From assembly GCA_963811705.1 (NCBI GenBank), contig CAWESL010000021.1, forward strand, positions 62,001 to 126,000: a stretch of 64,000 nt of DNA. Direction: 5' to 3'. Shown here piece after piece: positions 43,357 to 51,634 of the stretch. The stretch's first letter is position 1. Every line of letters starts with the position of its first letter. The notes below the pieces were generated by a model. It did no database searches. It was not told where the DNA came from and was given only the letters and a program-made list of their open reading frames with translations. This DNA is from DATJPR01 sp963811705. GTDB taxonomy: Bacteria > Bacteroidota > Ignavibacteria > UBA10030 > UBA6906. Position numbers and translations under genes: made by a program.

Positions 43357-43869
43357 TTATCGAACGAGGGCGAGTGCGATCCCGGATGAAACGATCCCTA
43401 ACACGGCTCCTACGATGACATCGCTGGGATAATGGACGCCCAGATAGACACGCGACACGCCAATGGAGAGCGCGAGCGGGAGCATGAGAACCAGGAGGAC
43501 CGGATGCCATGCGGAGAGAATCGTCGTCATCACGAATGCGGCTGCCGTGTGCCCCGAAGGAAACGAGAATTCGTCCGGCGGGACTACAAGCATGGTGACC
43601 CCCGGAAGCGATGCAAATGGCCGGAGCCGGGAGACAACGCGCTTGATGAAACCGTAGAGTGAGAGCTCGATCGCAAAGGCAACCGACAGGGCAACAAGCA
43701 TTGTCGGACCGTTGGGGCCGACCAACCCTGCGACGATCCCCATTCCCATCCAGACGTAGCCGTCGCCGATTTTGGTCAGTGCCTTCATGACCCGGTTGAA
43801 GGACCTCCTCCGTCGATCATACAACCACATGACACTCGCCGCATCCCAATGGACCACACGTTCGATCAC
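43357..43869 (-). CDS. PAP2-family membrane phosphatase
   Basis: 170 residues with about five helices and the three-part phosphatase signature: KRVVSRLRP, the PSGHT box (SFPSGHTAAAF) and SRVYLGVHYPSDV with the catalytic histidine. It dephosphorylates lipid phosphates such as undecaprenyl pyrophosphate or phosphatidate. Start codon is GTG (43867-43869). Four Pho-box-like half-sites sit right before it, suggesting it is induced by phosphate starvation together with the pst genes. Confidence 0.9.
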   Translation of the reverse strand: MIERVVHWDAASVMWLYDRRRRSFNRVMKALTKIGDGYVWMGMGIVAGLVGPNGPTMLVALSVAFAIELSLYGFIKRVVSRLRPFASLPGVTMLVVPPDEFSFPSGHTAAAFVMTTILSAWHPVLLVLMLPLALSIGVSRVYLGVHYPSDVIVGAVLGIVSSGIALALVR

Positions 43870-43896
43870 GTCGTGCCTATCCTTACGTATGGACCA

Positions 43897-43950
43897 AAGA
43901 TAAGAAACGATTGTTACCCGAGAGTAACGCCGGTGTTACGGTAAGGTTAT
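43897..43950 (-). promoter_or_regulatory. Pho-box array and promoter of the PAP2 gene
   Basis: Four 7-mers, TTGTTAC, GAGTAAC, GTGTTAC and AGGTTAT, start at 43911, 43922, 43933 and 43944, exactly 11 bp apart with 4-bp spacers. A minus-strand TATCTT at 43897-43902 lies 8 bp from the array, so the array occupies the -35 region as in PhoB-dependent promoters. Confidence 0.7.
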
Positions 43951-43994
43951 GTTGCGAACACCGGTGGGAAACGGGGAGCGGGAGATGGGGGGAG

Positions 43995-44034
43995 AAGAAA
44001 TAAGAACTAAGAATTAAGAATTCAGAATTCTTAG
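43995..44034. repeat. Short heptad-repeat tract C
   Basis: AAGAA-type units start at 43995, 44002, 44009, 44016 and 44023, each 7 bp apart, in the spacer between fmt and the PAP2 gene. Unit close to AAGAATT. Confidence 0.6.
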
Positions 44035-44116
44035 TTCATTTAGCCTCAAAGCACTTGAGCCCGGAGAGCATCGGACTCTGGGACTTTGGGAGTACAGACG
44101 CCCGGCAATTTCTCTT

Positions 44117-45046
44117 CTAATGAAGCACGCTGTTGTCGCCGAAACGATAGCCTCTCAGGAACTCTTCTGCGGTCATACGCTTGCGGCCCTCCTGTTGAAG
44201 CTCGAGAACCTTCAATCGCCCGGAGGAACAGTTAACCAGGAGAGTGTCCCCTTCCCTTCGGAAAGTCCCGGGGACGCCGGCGCTCTCGTCATGCAGGGCC
44301 GTCTTGAAGATTCTCAGGAGCGTCTCACCGAGCATGGTCCATGCCCCGGGAGAAGGCGAAAGGCCCCGGATGAAATTCCGAACACGTTCAGGCTCTGCAT
44401 CCCATGGAATCCGGCAATCATCCTTGAAAATCTTTGGTGCCTTCGATACGAGACGGGGGTCTTGCGAGACGACATGGATGTCGCCGGACTCGATGGCCTG
44501 CACGGTCGCCAGCACCACCCCGGCGCCGATCTGCGCAAGTCGATCATGCAAGACGCCGGCGTCCTCGTCCGGGCCGATCGGCGTCCGCTCCTGGAGGATG
44601 ATGCCTCCAGTGTCCACTCGATCCTCCAGGAAAAAGGTCGAGACCCCGGTCTCCGCGTCACCGTTGATGATCGCCCAGTTGATCGGCGCGGCGCCACGGT
44701 AGCGAGGAAGGAGCGATGCATGCAAATTGAATGCGCCGAGACGCGGTATCGTGAAGATCGACGGTGGAAGGATGCGGAAGGCAACGACGGCAAGAAGGTC
44801 GGGTTGAAGCGCCCGGATGCTGCGTTCGAACGCGGGGTCGGTCAACATTTCCGGCTGCAATACCGGGATGGCGTGACGCGCTGCGACCTCCTTGACCGGC
44901 GTGCCGGACACCATCCGTCCGCGTCCGCGTGGTTTGTCCGGGCCGGTGACAACGCCGACAACGGGATAGCCCGCAGCAATGAGGCCTTCCAGACTCGGCA
45001 CAGCGAAGTCCGGCGTCCCCATGAATATGACTCGGAGGGATGGCAC
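44117..45046 (-). CDS. fmt: Methionyl-tRNA formyltransferase
   Basis: 309 residues. The formyltransferase domain opens LRVIFMGTPDFAVPSLEGL and has the substrate motif HASLLPRYRGAAPINWAIING with the catalytic Asn/His/Asp set; the C-terminal OB-like domain that grips initiator tRNA is present. It formylates Met-tRNA for initiation. It follows def by 19 bp, the common def-fmt pairing. Confidence 0.96.
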   Translation of the reverse strand: MPSLRVIFMGTPDFAVPSLEGLIAAGYPVVGVVTGPDKPRGRGRMVSGTPVKEVAARHAIPVLQPEMLTDPAFERSIRALQPDLLAVVAFRILPPSIFTIPRLGAFNLHASLLPRYRGAAPINWAIINGDAETGVSTFFLEDRVDTGGIILQERTPIGPDEDAGVLHDRLAQIGAGVVLATVQAIESGDIHVVSQDPRLVSKAPKIFKDDCRIPWDAEPERVRNFIRGLSPSPGAWTMLGETLLRIFKTALHDESAGVPGTFRREGDTLLVNCSSGRLKVLELQQEGRKRMTAEEFLRGYRFGDNSVLH

Positions 45047-45065
45047 GAAGGCCGTCGAGGGAATG

Positions 45066-45653
45066 TTAATCGTTCAAAACGCGGGGAGCGTTGGGATCCC
45101 GGGGAACTTCAATCGCGCCGAGGGCCGGATAGGTCACGGTCGCCTCCCCGTTCTTGATCTTGTTCAGCCTTCCGCGGAGGAGTTTTCGTCTGACGATACT
45201 CAAGTGGTCAAAAAAGAGCACGCCGTTAAGATGATCGAATTCGTGCAGGACGACGCGCGCGAGCATTCCGGCGGTGTCGAGTTCCTGTTCCCTGAATTCA
45301 AGGTCCCGGTACCGGACGACAATGCGTTCGGCGCGTACGACGTTCTCCCTCAGGTCCGGGATGCTGAGGCACCCTTCTTCCATCGATACCGATCCTTCTT
45401 CCTGGACGATTTCCGGATTCACGAGGATCAGCGGCTGTGTGGTTTTGTCCTCGACGGCTTCGGCCGCATCGATGACGAGCATCCGCTGGAGTGACCCCAC
45501 CTGGTTGGCGGCGAGCCCGATCCCGCACGCGTTCCGCATGGTCTCAATCATGTCGTTCGCAAGGGTAACAAGCTGCTCTTCAGGCTTGCGGGCGGGTTTC
45601 GCCCTCTTCCGGAGTATGGGATGGTCGTAAATGTAAATTGGGAGAAAGGCCAC
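45066..45653 (-). CDS. def: Peptide deformylase
   Basis: 195 residues with all three metal-site motifs: GIGLAANQVG, EEGCLSIPD (Cys ligand) and HEFDHLNGVLF (HExxH). It removes the N-formyl group from nascent proteins. The C-terminus has about 15 residues beyond the usual end. It precedes fmt. Confidence 0.96.
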   Translation of the reverse strand: MAFLPIYIYDHPILRKRAKPARKPEEQLVTLANDMIETMRNACGIGLAANQVGSLQRMLVIDAAEAVEDKTTQPLILVNPEIVQEEGSVSMEEGCLSIPDLRENVVRAERIVVRYRDLEFREQELDTAGMLARVVLHEFDHLNGVLFFDHLSIVRRKLLRGRLNKIKNGEATVTYPALGAIEVPRDPNAPRVLND

Positions 45654-45676
45654 TCGGGAATCCTTGACAACAGCGC

Positions 45677-46342
45677 TTACGGGAGAACCCGTCGTGCGCC
45701 CGCATAACGGTCTTTATAGTATTTGCTTTCGAGCGAGGAAAACGTCACGCCGCCACTCACGCTGGCATGTGCGAAGATATCATTCTCGACAAATATCCCG
45801 ACATGGGACACCCGTCGACCCCTGGTGTGAAAGAACACCAGGTCGCCGAACCGGAGATCGTTCTTCACCACCTTCGTCCCCACCCGGTATTGCTCGCTGG
45901 CCGACCGCGGCAGAGACACCTTCGCTGCACCGGCGATGATCCGCGCGGTGAACGCAGAGCAGTCGATGCCGGACCGCGACGTTCCTCCGTACCGGTAGGG
46001 AACCTTGAGGAATGAGATGATCTCCAGCAACATCTTGTCCCGGCTGACGCCCGCCGGCGTATCGTCAACCACCTCTCTCGGAGAGCGGCTGAGGTATTCG
46101 GCCTCCGTTGTCAGGTCGACCTTCCGGTCGTCATCCCTGGCGATCTCTTCCGCCATCGCCGTGGAATCGGCCGGACTGTCCCATTCCTCGTCGGCGGTAT
46201 CGGCCGTTTCCTTCTCGGAACGGAAGCGGGGTGCGGTCGTGGAACACGCTGCCGCAAGGAACGAAAGCGCCAGCAGACCACCCGCCATCCCGAACCGGAG
46301 CATCGCACGGTTCCGTGCGTCTGTGTTCCGGGCGAAATGCAT
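45677..46342 (-). CDS. NlpC/P60-family lipoprotein peptidase
   Basis: 221 residues. The lipobox LAAAC near residue 33 marks a lipoprotein; the chosen ATG gives an unusually long charged lead, so ATG 46303 (MLRFGMAGG) may be the real start. The NlpC/P60 domain has the catalytic cysteine in GIDCSAFTARI, the histidine in VSHVGIFVEND and a further polar residue downstream. It should cut peptidoglycan stem peptides at the cell envelope. It abuts the rpoD stop codon. Confidence 0.88.
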   Translation of the reverse strand: MHFARNTDARNRAMLRFGMAGGLLALSFLAAACSTTAPRFRSEKETADTADEEWDSPADSTAMAEEIARDDDRKVDLTTEAEYLSRSPREVVDDTPAGVSRDKMLLEIISFLKVPYRYGGTSRSGIDCSAFTARIIAGAAKVSLPRSASEQYRVGTKVVKNDLRFGDLVFFHTRGRRVSHVGIFVENDIFAHASVSGGVTFSSLESKYYKDRYAGARRVLP

Positions 46343-47200
46343 TCAACCGAGATACGATCGCAGTTGTTTGCTCCTCGAGGCGTGCCGCAGCCTCCTGATC
46401 GCCTTTTCCTTGATCTGGCGGACGCGCTCCCGCGTCAGTTTGAACCGTTCGCCGATCTCTTCGAGCGTGAGCGAATGTTCGCGCCCGAGTCCGAAATACA
46501 GTCGGATGACCTCGGCCTCCCTGTCGCTCAGGGTCGAAAGCGCCCGCTCCACTTCCTTGCTCAGGGATTCCTTCATGAGCTCGTTATCGGGCGCGGGTTG
46601 ACGCTCATCCTGGATGACATCCAGCAACCGGTTGTCCTCACCCTGTGCGAAAGGTGCGTCCATCGACAGATGGCGGCCGGAAATCTTGAGGGTATCCGAG
46701 ACCTCGAACAGCGACATGTCGAGTTCTTCCGCCAGTTCGCTCGCGCTGGGCTCGCGCTCAAACTCCTGTTCGAGGGAGCTGAACGCTTTCCCGATTTTGT
46801 TCAGTGCGCCGACCCTGTTCAACGGGAGCCGGACGATGCGGGATTGCTCTGCGAGCGCCTGAAGAATCGACTGGCGAATCCACCACACGGCGTAACTGAT
46901 GAATTTGAAACCACGCGTTTCGTCGAACCGCTTGGCCGCCTTGATCAAACCGAGGTTCCCCTCGTTGATCAGGTCGCCCAGGGAAAGCCCCTGGTTCTGG
47001 TATTGCTTCGCTACGCTGACGACGAATCGAAGATTTGCCTTGGTGAGCTTCTCGAGCGCCCGCTGATCGCCCTTCTTGATCCTCCGGGCAAGATCAATCT
47101 CCTCCTCGGACTTTAAGAGATCAACCTTGCCGATCTCCTGCAGATACTTGTCGAGAGACTGGCTTTCCCGATTCGTATACTGCTTGGTAATTTTGACCAT
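46343..47200 (-). CDS. rpoD: Primary RNA polymerase sigma factor, short Bacteroidetes-type RpoD
   Basis: 285 residues with region 1.2 (SLDKYLQEIGKVDLL), region 2 (ANLRFVVSVAKQYQNQGLSLGDLINEGNLGLIKA...FKFISYAVWWIRQSI split over residues about 55-110), region 3, and region 4 (LTLEEIGERFKLTRERVRQIK). It lacks region 1.1, as in Bacteroidetes/Chlorobi housekeeping sigma factors. It directs most transcription; the TTGNNN-N17-TATNTT promoters noted elsewhere would be its targets. Confidence 0.95.
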   Translation of the reverse strand: MVKITKQYTNRESQSLDKYLQEIGKVDLLKSEEEIDLARRIKKGDQRALEKLTKANLRFVVSVAKQYQNQGLSLGDLINEGNLGLIKAAKRFDETRGFKFISYAVWWIRQSILQALAEQSRIVRLPLNRVGALNKIGKAFSSLEQEFEREPSASELAEELDMSLFEVSDTLKISGRHLSMDAPFAQGEDNRLLDVIQDERQPAPDNELMKESLSKEVERALSTLSDREAEVIRLYFGLGREHSLTLEEIGERFKLTRERVRQIKEKAIRRLRHASRSKQLRSYLG

Positions 47201-47203
47201 CCA

Positions 47204-47608
47204 TCACCTCGATGAGACACGTTCAGAATTATGAGGAGGCAACTTCAACGTTCCGGGATCGACGACGTTGAGACCGGGAAAGCGCCCAAAGTCCCTCCCC
47301 ATCCACGTCAACAACGGGAGGCGGCTTTCCTGACAGATCCCCGCGATGAACCCCGCTACGAGGTCCCGGCTGTCGGCCCGGGCTACAGCTTCCGCAATGC
47401 GTTGCACACTCTTTCCATTCACCCCAAGAATTTTCAGGACCGCAAGGGTGTCTTCCACCGCCTGTCGTTCCTCGTGCGATTGCACGACCGAAAAAAGCGC
47501 GGTCGCCTGGAACACCGTGGTATAACAAAAGTACGTTCCCAGGGCCCGACGAAAAAACGACGGATGGTCTTGGGTCGTGAGATGTTCCAGGAGCACATCT
47601 GTATGCAC
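47204..47608 (-). CDS. PIN-domain protein, VapC-like toxin lacking one canonical acidic residue
   Basis: 134 residues from a GTG; the PIN fold probably starts a few codons earlier (KIVVHTDVLLEHL). The first aspartate (HTDVLL), RDLVAGFIAGIC and the final RDFGRFPGLNVVDP are present, but the place where related proteins have AELF reads TALF (Ala, codon GCG instead of GAG), so the metal-binding glutamate appears lost. It follows its likely antitoxin gene by 17 bp. It may be an inactive toxin. Confidence 0.75.
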   Translation of the reverse strand: MHTDVLLEHLTTQDHPSFFRRALGTYFCYTTVFQATALFSVVQSHEERQAVEDTLAVLKILGVNGKSVQRIAEAVARADSRDLVAGFIAGICQESRLPLLTWMGRDFGRFPGLNVVDPGTLKLPPHNSERVSSR

Positions 47609-47625
47609 AACAATCTTCGGCGGAG

Positions 47626-47934
47626 TCAGGGTTCTCTCTCCCGGGCCTTCCCTGAAAATCTCGCGGGAAACGAAGTTCCAAGGAGTTTCCCTTCGGCAGC
47701 AAACGCCCTGTACACGTCCTCTTCGTTCGCGGCCTGCAACTTCGAGACCGCATCAACCTCTTCGTTTGTCACCCCCCGGGCAAGCAGATCCGCCATCGGA
47801 TTCACTCCCGACAGACGCACGTGGAGGGTACCGAACCGGGCGGGAAGACGGGTCAGAACACTTTCCGGAATCGGGATCCGACCTCCCTCTTCGATCTCCC
47901 CGTCGAAATCGACAATCCACCGATCGCCACTCAT
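47626..47934 (-). CDS. Putative AbrB-like antitoxin partner of the PIN protein
   Basis: 102 residues. The N-terminal part, VDFDGEIEEGGRIPIPESV, has the AbrB/MazE-style swapped-hairpin pattern (G-R-I-x-I-P); the rest is helical and charged, as in VapB antitoxins that wrap a PIN toxin. The start codon overlaps the deoB stop as ATGA, so it is translationally coupled to deoB. The family call is by pattern and by position before a PIN gene. Confidence 0.65.
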   Translation of the reverse strand: MSGDRWIVDFDGEIEEGGRIPIPESVLTRLPARFGTLHVRLSGVNPMADLLARGVTNEEVDAVSKLQAANEEDVYRAFAAEGKLLGTSFPARFSGKAREREP

Positions 47935-49148
47935 GCACCCGCCACGGTTAAGAAACTTTCCCCGGCAAGCCTGTTCTCCAGGGAGAAAAAATCTGCAATC
48001 GTCTTTCCCAGGTCAGCGAAGGATTTTCGAACTCCCAGCGGTTGTCCCTTTCGCCCCTTCCTATACCAAAGAACCGGAACATATTCCCGGGAATGATCGG
48101 TGCTTGGTCCGACCGGATCGTTCCCGTGATCCGCGGTCACGGCCAAGACATCCCCTTCACGAAGAGTCCCGAGGATGCGCGGGAGCGCCGCGTCGAACGC
48201 ACGAAGGCAACCGGCGAAACCCACGGGGTCATTCCTGTGCCCGAACAGCATGTCGAAATCGACGAGGTTCGCGAAGAGAAGTCCGTGGTGCATCACCGAC
48301 GATTCACGGACGATATGGTCAATCCCCTCGGCGTTGCTCTCCTGGTGGAACACGCGGCCCAATCCACGGCCAGCAAACAGGTCGTCGATCTTCCCGATCC
48401 CAACGGTCGGGATCCCGTTCGCCATGGCAAGATCCAGAATCGTCTCACCCCGCGGCTGCAGGGAGAAATCCCTCCGGTGGGGTGTCCGAACGTACCCTCC
48501 TGTCGACGTTCCGATGAAGGGCCGTGCGATGACACGTCCGACCGCATGGCGTCCGACGCAGACAGCACTCCTGGTCGTCGCGCACATTGCGTAGAGCCCC
48601 TCCAGCGGAAGGACCGCTTCGTGCGCGGCGATTTGGAACACCGAGTCGGCTGAAGTATAGACGATTGGATACCCTGTACGAACGTGCTCGTCGCCCAACT
48701 CCTGGATAATAACGGTCCCCGAGGCCGGGATGTTGCCCAGGACACCGCGGGCTCCGGTCGCCTGAATGAACCGTTCGATCAGATCGGAAGGAAATCCGCC
48801 GGGATATGTCGGGAACTCTTCTTGCACCACAAGGCCACCCAGCTCCCAGTGTCCGGTCGTGCTATCTTTCCCTTTCGACCGGCACGCCATCTTCCCGTAA
48901 CATGCGAGTGCCGCCGTCGCCGGCGGAACTCCGTCAATTGGGACAATATTGCCCAGCCCGAGCATTGCGAGGTTCGGAAGACTCAATCCTCCCGTCGCAC
49001 CGGCAATGTGGGCAAGCGTATTGCTCCCTCTGTCACCGTACACTTCCGCATCCGGAAGCTCCCCCGCTCCGACACCATCAAGGACGATCAGAACAACCTT
49101 GTGTTCAGCCGACGTGTTCGCCTCTTCCTGATCTGTGAGTACGGACAA
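47931..49148 (-). CDS. deoB: Phosphopentomutase
   Basis: 405 residues of the alkaline-phosphatase superfamily. The metal-site motifs VLIVLDGVGAGELPDA, KDSTTGHWELGG (phospho-threonine region), VDFDMLFGHRNDP and VTADHGNDP are present. It interconverts ribose/deoxyribose 1- and 5-phosphate in nucleoside salvage. It is shorter in the cap than some, but complete. It is followed, with a 4-bp overlap, by the antitoxin-like gene. Confidence 0.95.
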   Translation of the reverse strand: MSVLTDQEEANTSAEHKVVLIVLDGVGAGELPDAEVYGDRGSNTLAHIAGATGGLSLPNLAMLGLGNIVPIDGVPPATAALACYGKMACRSKGKDSTTGHWELGGLVVQEEFPTYPGGFPSDLIERFIQATGARGVLGNIPASGTVIIQELGDEHVRTGYPIVYTSADSVFQIAAHEAVLPLEGLYAMCATTRSAVCVGRHAVGRVIARPFIGTSTGGYVRTPHRRDFSLQPRGETILDLAMANGIPTVGIGKIDDLFAGRGLGRVFHQESNAEGIDHIVRESSVMHHGLLFANLVDFDMLFGHRNDPVGFAGCLRAFDAALPRILGTLREGDVLAVTADHGNDPVGPSTDHSREYVPVLWYRKGRKGQPLGVRKSFADLGKTIADFFSLENRLAGESFLTVAGA

Positions 49149-49163
49149 ATCCCGGAAAAGTTC

Positions 49164-49355
49164 TTACGCGTAGATTTCCTTCTCGTTGCATTTGCAGAGC
49201 TGAACGCGGTGTTCATTGAACTTCCATCCGGAACCTGCCCTTTCGGACGAGACGAGCTTGATCGGCTGGTAAATCGTTCCGCAGACGGGGCATTTTGCCC
49301 CTTTCATCTGCGCTGCTTTTGTCGCCTTATCTGCAAAGGATTGTGTCTTCGCCAT
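49164..49355 (-). CDS. Small zinc-ribbon-like protein
   Basis: 63 residues with CPVC (Cys22, Cys25) and CKC (Cys54, Cys56), enough for one zinc-ribbon-like site. The remainder is lysine-rich. It has a Shine-Dalgarno-like AGGTGG upstream and sits 15 bp before deoB in the same direction. I do not recognise a named family; a nucleic-acid or ribosome-associated role would be a guess. Confidence 0.65.
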   Translation of the reverse strand: MAKTQSFADKATKAAQMKGAKCPVCGTIYQPIKLVSSERAGSGWKFNEHRVQLCKCNEKEIYA

Positions 49356-49433
49356 ACTGCCACCTTTCGCCGTGTATATCTATATAGGATGAATCATATT
49401 CGATGCGAGGGTCAACCATGAGTGCTCGCGCAG

Positions 49434-51374
49434 TCAGTAGACCCGCACGAGGTTTCCCCCGTGTTCCAGTGCCTTGCTCAGGACATGACGCGTTCCTTCC
49501 GCCAGGTCGTCGACCAGCATCCCTTCCATCAGGCCGCAAATGCCAACGCTGATGGTGGTCGAAAACGATCGCTCGCCGGACACCACGACCTGACCGGCCA
49601 CCTGTTTTCGGACTTTCTCAGCCCAAAGGTACGCATCGCTCGCCGGGGTGCCGATCAGCAGAATATTCAACCGTGTTTCGGATTCCCGACCGACGACATC
49701 GTATGATCGGAGATTGGAGCGCACGATCCCTGAAACGGCGTTGATTATCGCTTCACTTGCGCCGGTCCCGTATCGCTGAAGCTGATCTTCAGGATGATCG
49801 AGCGCGATTGAGACCAGGCTCAGTTCCGCCCCGAGTTCGGAAGCCCGCTGGACTTCTTCGCTCAATCTCCGCCGGAAATGTTTGGCAGTCAGGGCTCCCG
49901 TTCCGTGGTCGATCGGAACATGTTCCTTGATCACGCCGTTCAGATAGACGGCCTCGAGCATTGCGGCCGCATTCTGCACCAGACGGAACATCGTTTCCGT
50001 TTCGTTCTTCTGAAAGTTCCCCGTCCTTCGGCTTTCAAGATAGAGCGCTCCATAGCAGCGATTGAACGAACTGATGGGGATGCACAACGCCGACCCTTCC
50101 ACCGGGTGCGGCTCGGCAGCATGAAATCGCGGTTTGGGCTCGGCACCGAGATCATCAACCACCCGTATGCTGTTCGAGAGGATCACATCCCCCACGATGC
50201 TGGTCTGTCCCTCAACCGTCTCGCCGGCATTGACAAAGGGCTGGACCCCCTTGTTCCGCACCCGCTGGATCGTCCAACCGTCTTTCGCTTCATCGTACAG
50301 GGTAAGCGTCAGACATTCCCATGTTGCGAGCCTGTTCGCCTCGTCCATGAGCGCTTCCAGGACGCCGTCTTCCGTCGGCCCCGTACCGATCCGGTCATGC
50401 ATCCTGCGGATCGACGTGAGCAGTTCCGCGTCGAGGAGGAGATCGTATTTGTCGGTGTAACTCTTGATGAGGACCGAAATCAGTTTGGTGAACCGGCCGA
50501 GCACCACCAGCGTCTCATCCCCGAACTGATCTTCTGCGAGACTATCGACCACCAGGACTCCGACCGGTGAAACCTCGGTTCCCCCGTTTGAGTAATAGAC
50601 GGGAACACAGACAGCGGAGTGAACGCCGGCCGTCGACTCGTAATACGGGAGAAGCTCCATCTCGGATGCAGGATTCACCGCCCCGACCATTTCAGGCTTT
50701 CCGGAGAGGCCGACCTTGCTCACCAGGTCATCACCCATCGGGAACCTTCGTGTCTTCATGAACAGTGTATCGCCGCTCGCCATCGATTCCAGCACCATCT
50801 CCTTCTTGTCGCCATTCGCCCAGAAATACACCACCGAGTGCGCGAAGAAGACATCCTTCACGACCAGAAGAACCTTGTCGAGCAACGAATGGAATTCGCT
50901 CCGGGGCTCGACATCCGTATACAGGGTCTCAGTCTCAAAATCGAAAAAGTCAGGGATGTCCAACTGTCTTGCCCGATGGCTCCTGGCTTCCTTCGGTGCC
51001 GGGCGTGCCGTCTTCATCGACGGGACGACTTCCGGATCGTTTTTTTCGGCCGGCGAAACCTGGATGACGCTCCCCGCCCGATAATCGTCGAACAGCAAGG
51101 TTCCCGATGCCGCCGGAGGCGATGCCGGTGAATCGGCCGTCCCCTCGTCACTCACGCCATCAATCGTCAACGATGCTCTCTCTTGCTCTGGTTTTTTCAA
51201 GACCGCATAGGCAATTGTGGCCACGAGAAACACGATCCCGGAGATTTCCAGGATCGTCGACTTTGCGACCATCCCTGCGACGAGAAGAGCCATTGATACG
51301 CCTCCCGCCAGCACGATGTACGGCCAAAGCCACTCGATTCGAAGGGATTTCAGAATTCCCAAATCATCGTCCAT
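49434..51374 (-). CDS. Two-helix membrane protein with GAF domains and a degenerate GGDEF domain
   Basis: 646 residues. Two N-terminal helices (about 14-60) are followed by a linker, two GAF-like sensor domains (about 150-300 and 320-470) and a C-terminal GGDEF-like domain starting PIDHGTGALTAKHFRRRL. Where active enzymes have (G)GGDEF this one has GRESETRLNILL, so diguanylate cyclase activity is unlikely. It may bind ligands or act as a scaffold. Its promoter is at 51490-51518. Confidence 0.75.
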   Translation of the reverse strand: MDDDLGILKSLRIEWLWPYIVLAGGVSMALLVAGMVAKSTILEISGIVFLVATIAYAVLKKPEQERASLTIDGVSDEGTADSPASPPAASGTLLFDDYRAGSVIQVSPAEKNDPEVVPSMKTARPAPKEARSHRARQLDIPDFFDFETETLYTDVEPRSEFHSLLDKVLLVVKDVFFAHSVVYFWANGDKKEMVLESMASGDTLFMKTRRFPMGDDLVSKVGLSGKPEMVGAVNPASEMELLPYYESTAGVHSAVCVPVYYSNGGTEVSPVGVLVVDSLAEDQFGDETLVVLGRFTKLISVLIKSYTDKYDLLLDAELLTSIRRMHDRIGTGPTEDGVLEALMDEANRLATWECLTLTLYDEAKDGWTIQRVRNKGVQPFVNAGETVEGQTSIVGDVILSNSIRVVDDLGAEPKPRFHAAEPHPVEGSALCIPISSFNRCYGALYLESRRTGNFQKNETETMFRLVQNAAAMLEAVYLNGVIKEHVPIDHGTGALTAKHFRRRLSEEVQRASELGAELSLVSIALDHPEDQLQRYGTGASEAIINAVSGIVRSNLRSYDVVGRESETRLNILLIGTPASDAYLWAEKVRKQVAGQVVVSGERSFSTTISVGICGLMEGMLVDDLAEGTRHVLSKALEHGGNLVRVY

Positions 51375-51489
51375 GGCCCACCTTCACGAAGGTTATGGGG
51401 TTCAACGAGCTCGGACTTCGGCTATAGCCATTGTTTTAATACCGGAGTTTCGGACAACTTCGCAGGTACACAACTTCAAGATAGTCAAA

Positions 51490-51518
51490 AATTTACGAAA
51501 ATCCCCTTGAAAAGTCAA
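51490..51518 (-). promoter_or_regulatory. Promoter of the GAF/GGDEF-like gene
   Basis: On the minus strand TTGACT (51513-51518), a 17-bp spacer and TAAATT (51490-51495), about 115 bp before the start codon. Confidence 0.6.
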
Positions 51519-51634
51519 GCAAATTGACTGGAGAACCCGGCTATCTTATTGTCCGCCAACGACTTTTCACGGTACCGGGATGCTGACGGTTCGCTTGGGA
51601 AAATGGCAGAAAATGGAGCGTGAGTCATTTCTCA

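Noticed and set aside
44071..44096. Another tandem tract (GGACTCTG-like)
   Set aside because: Only about two and a half units with 8-bp steps; too short to separate from chance.
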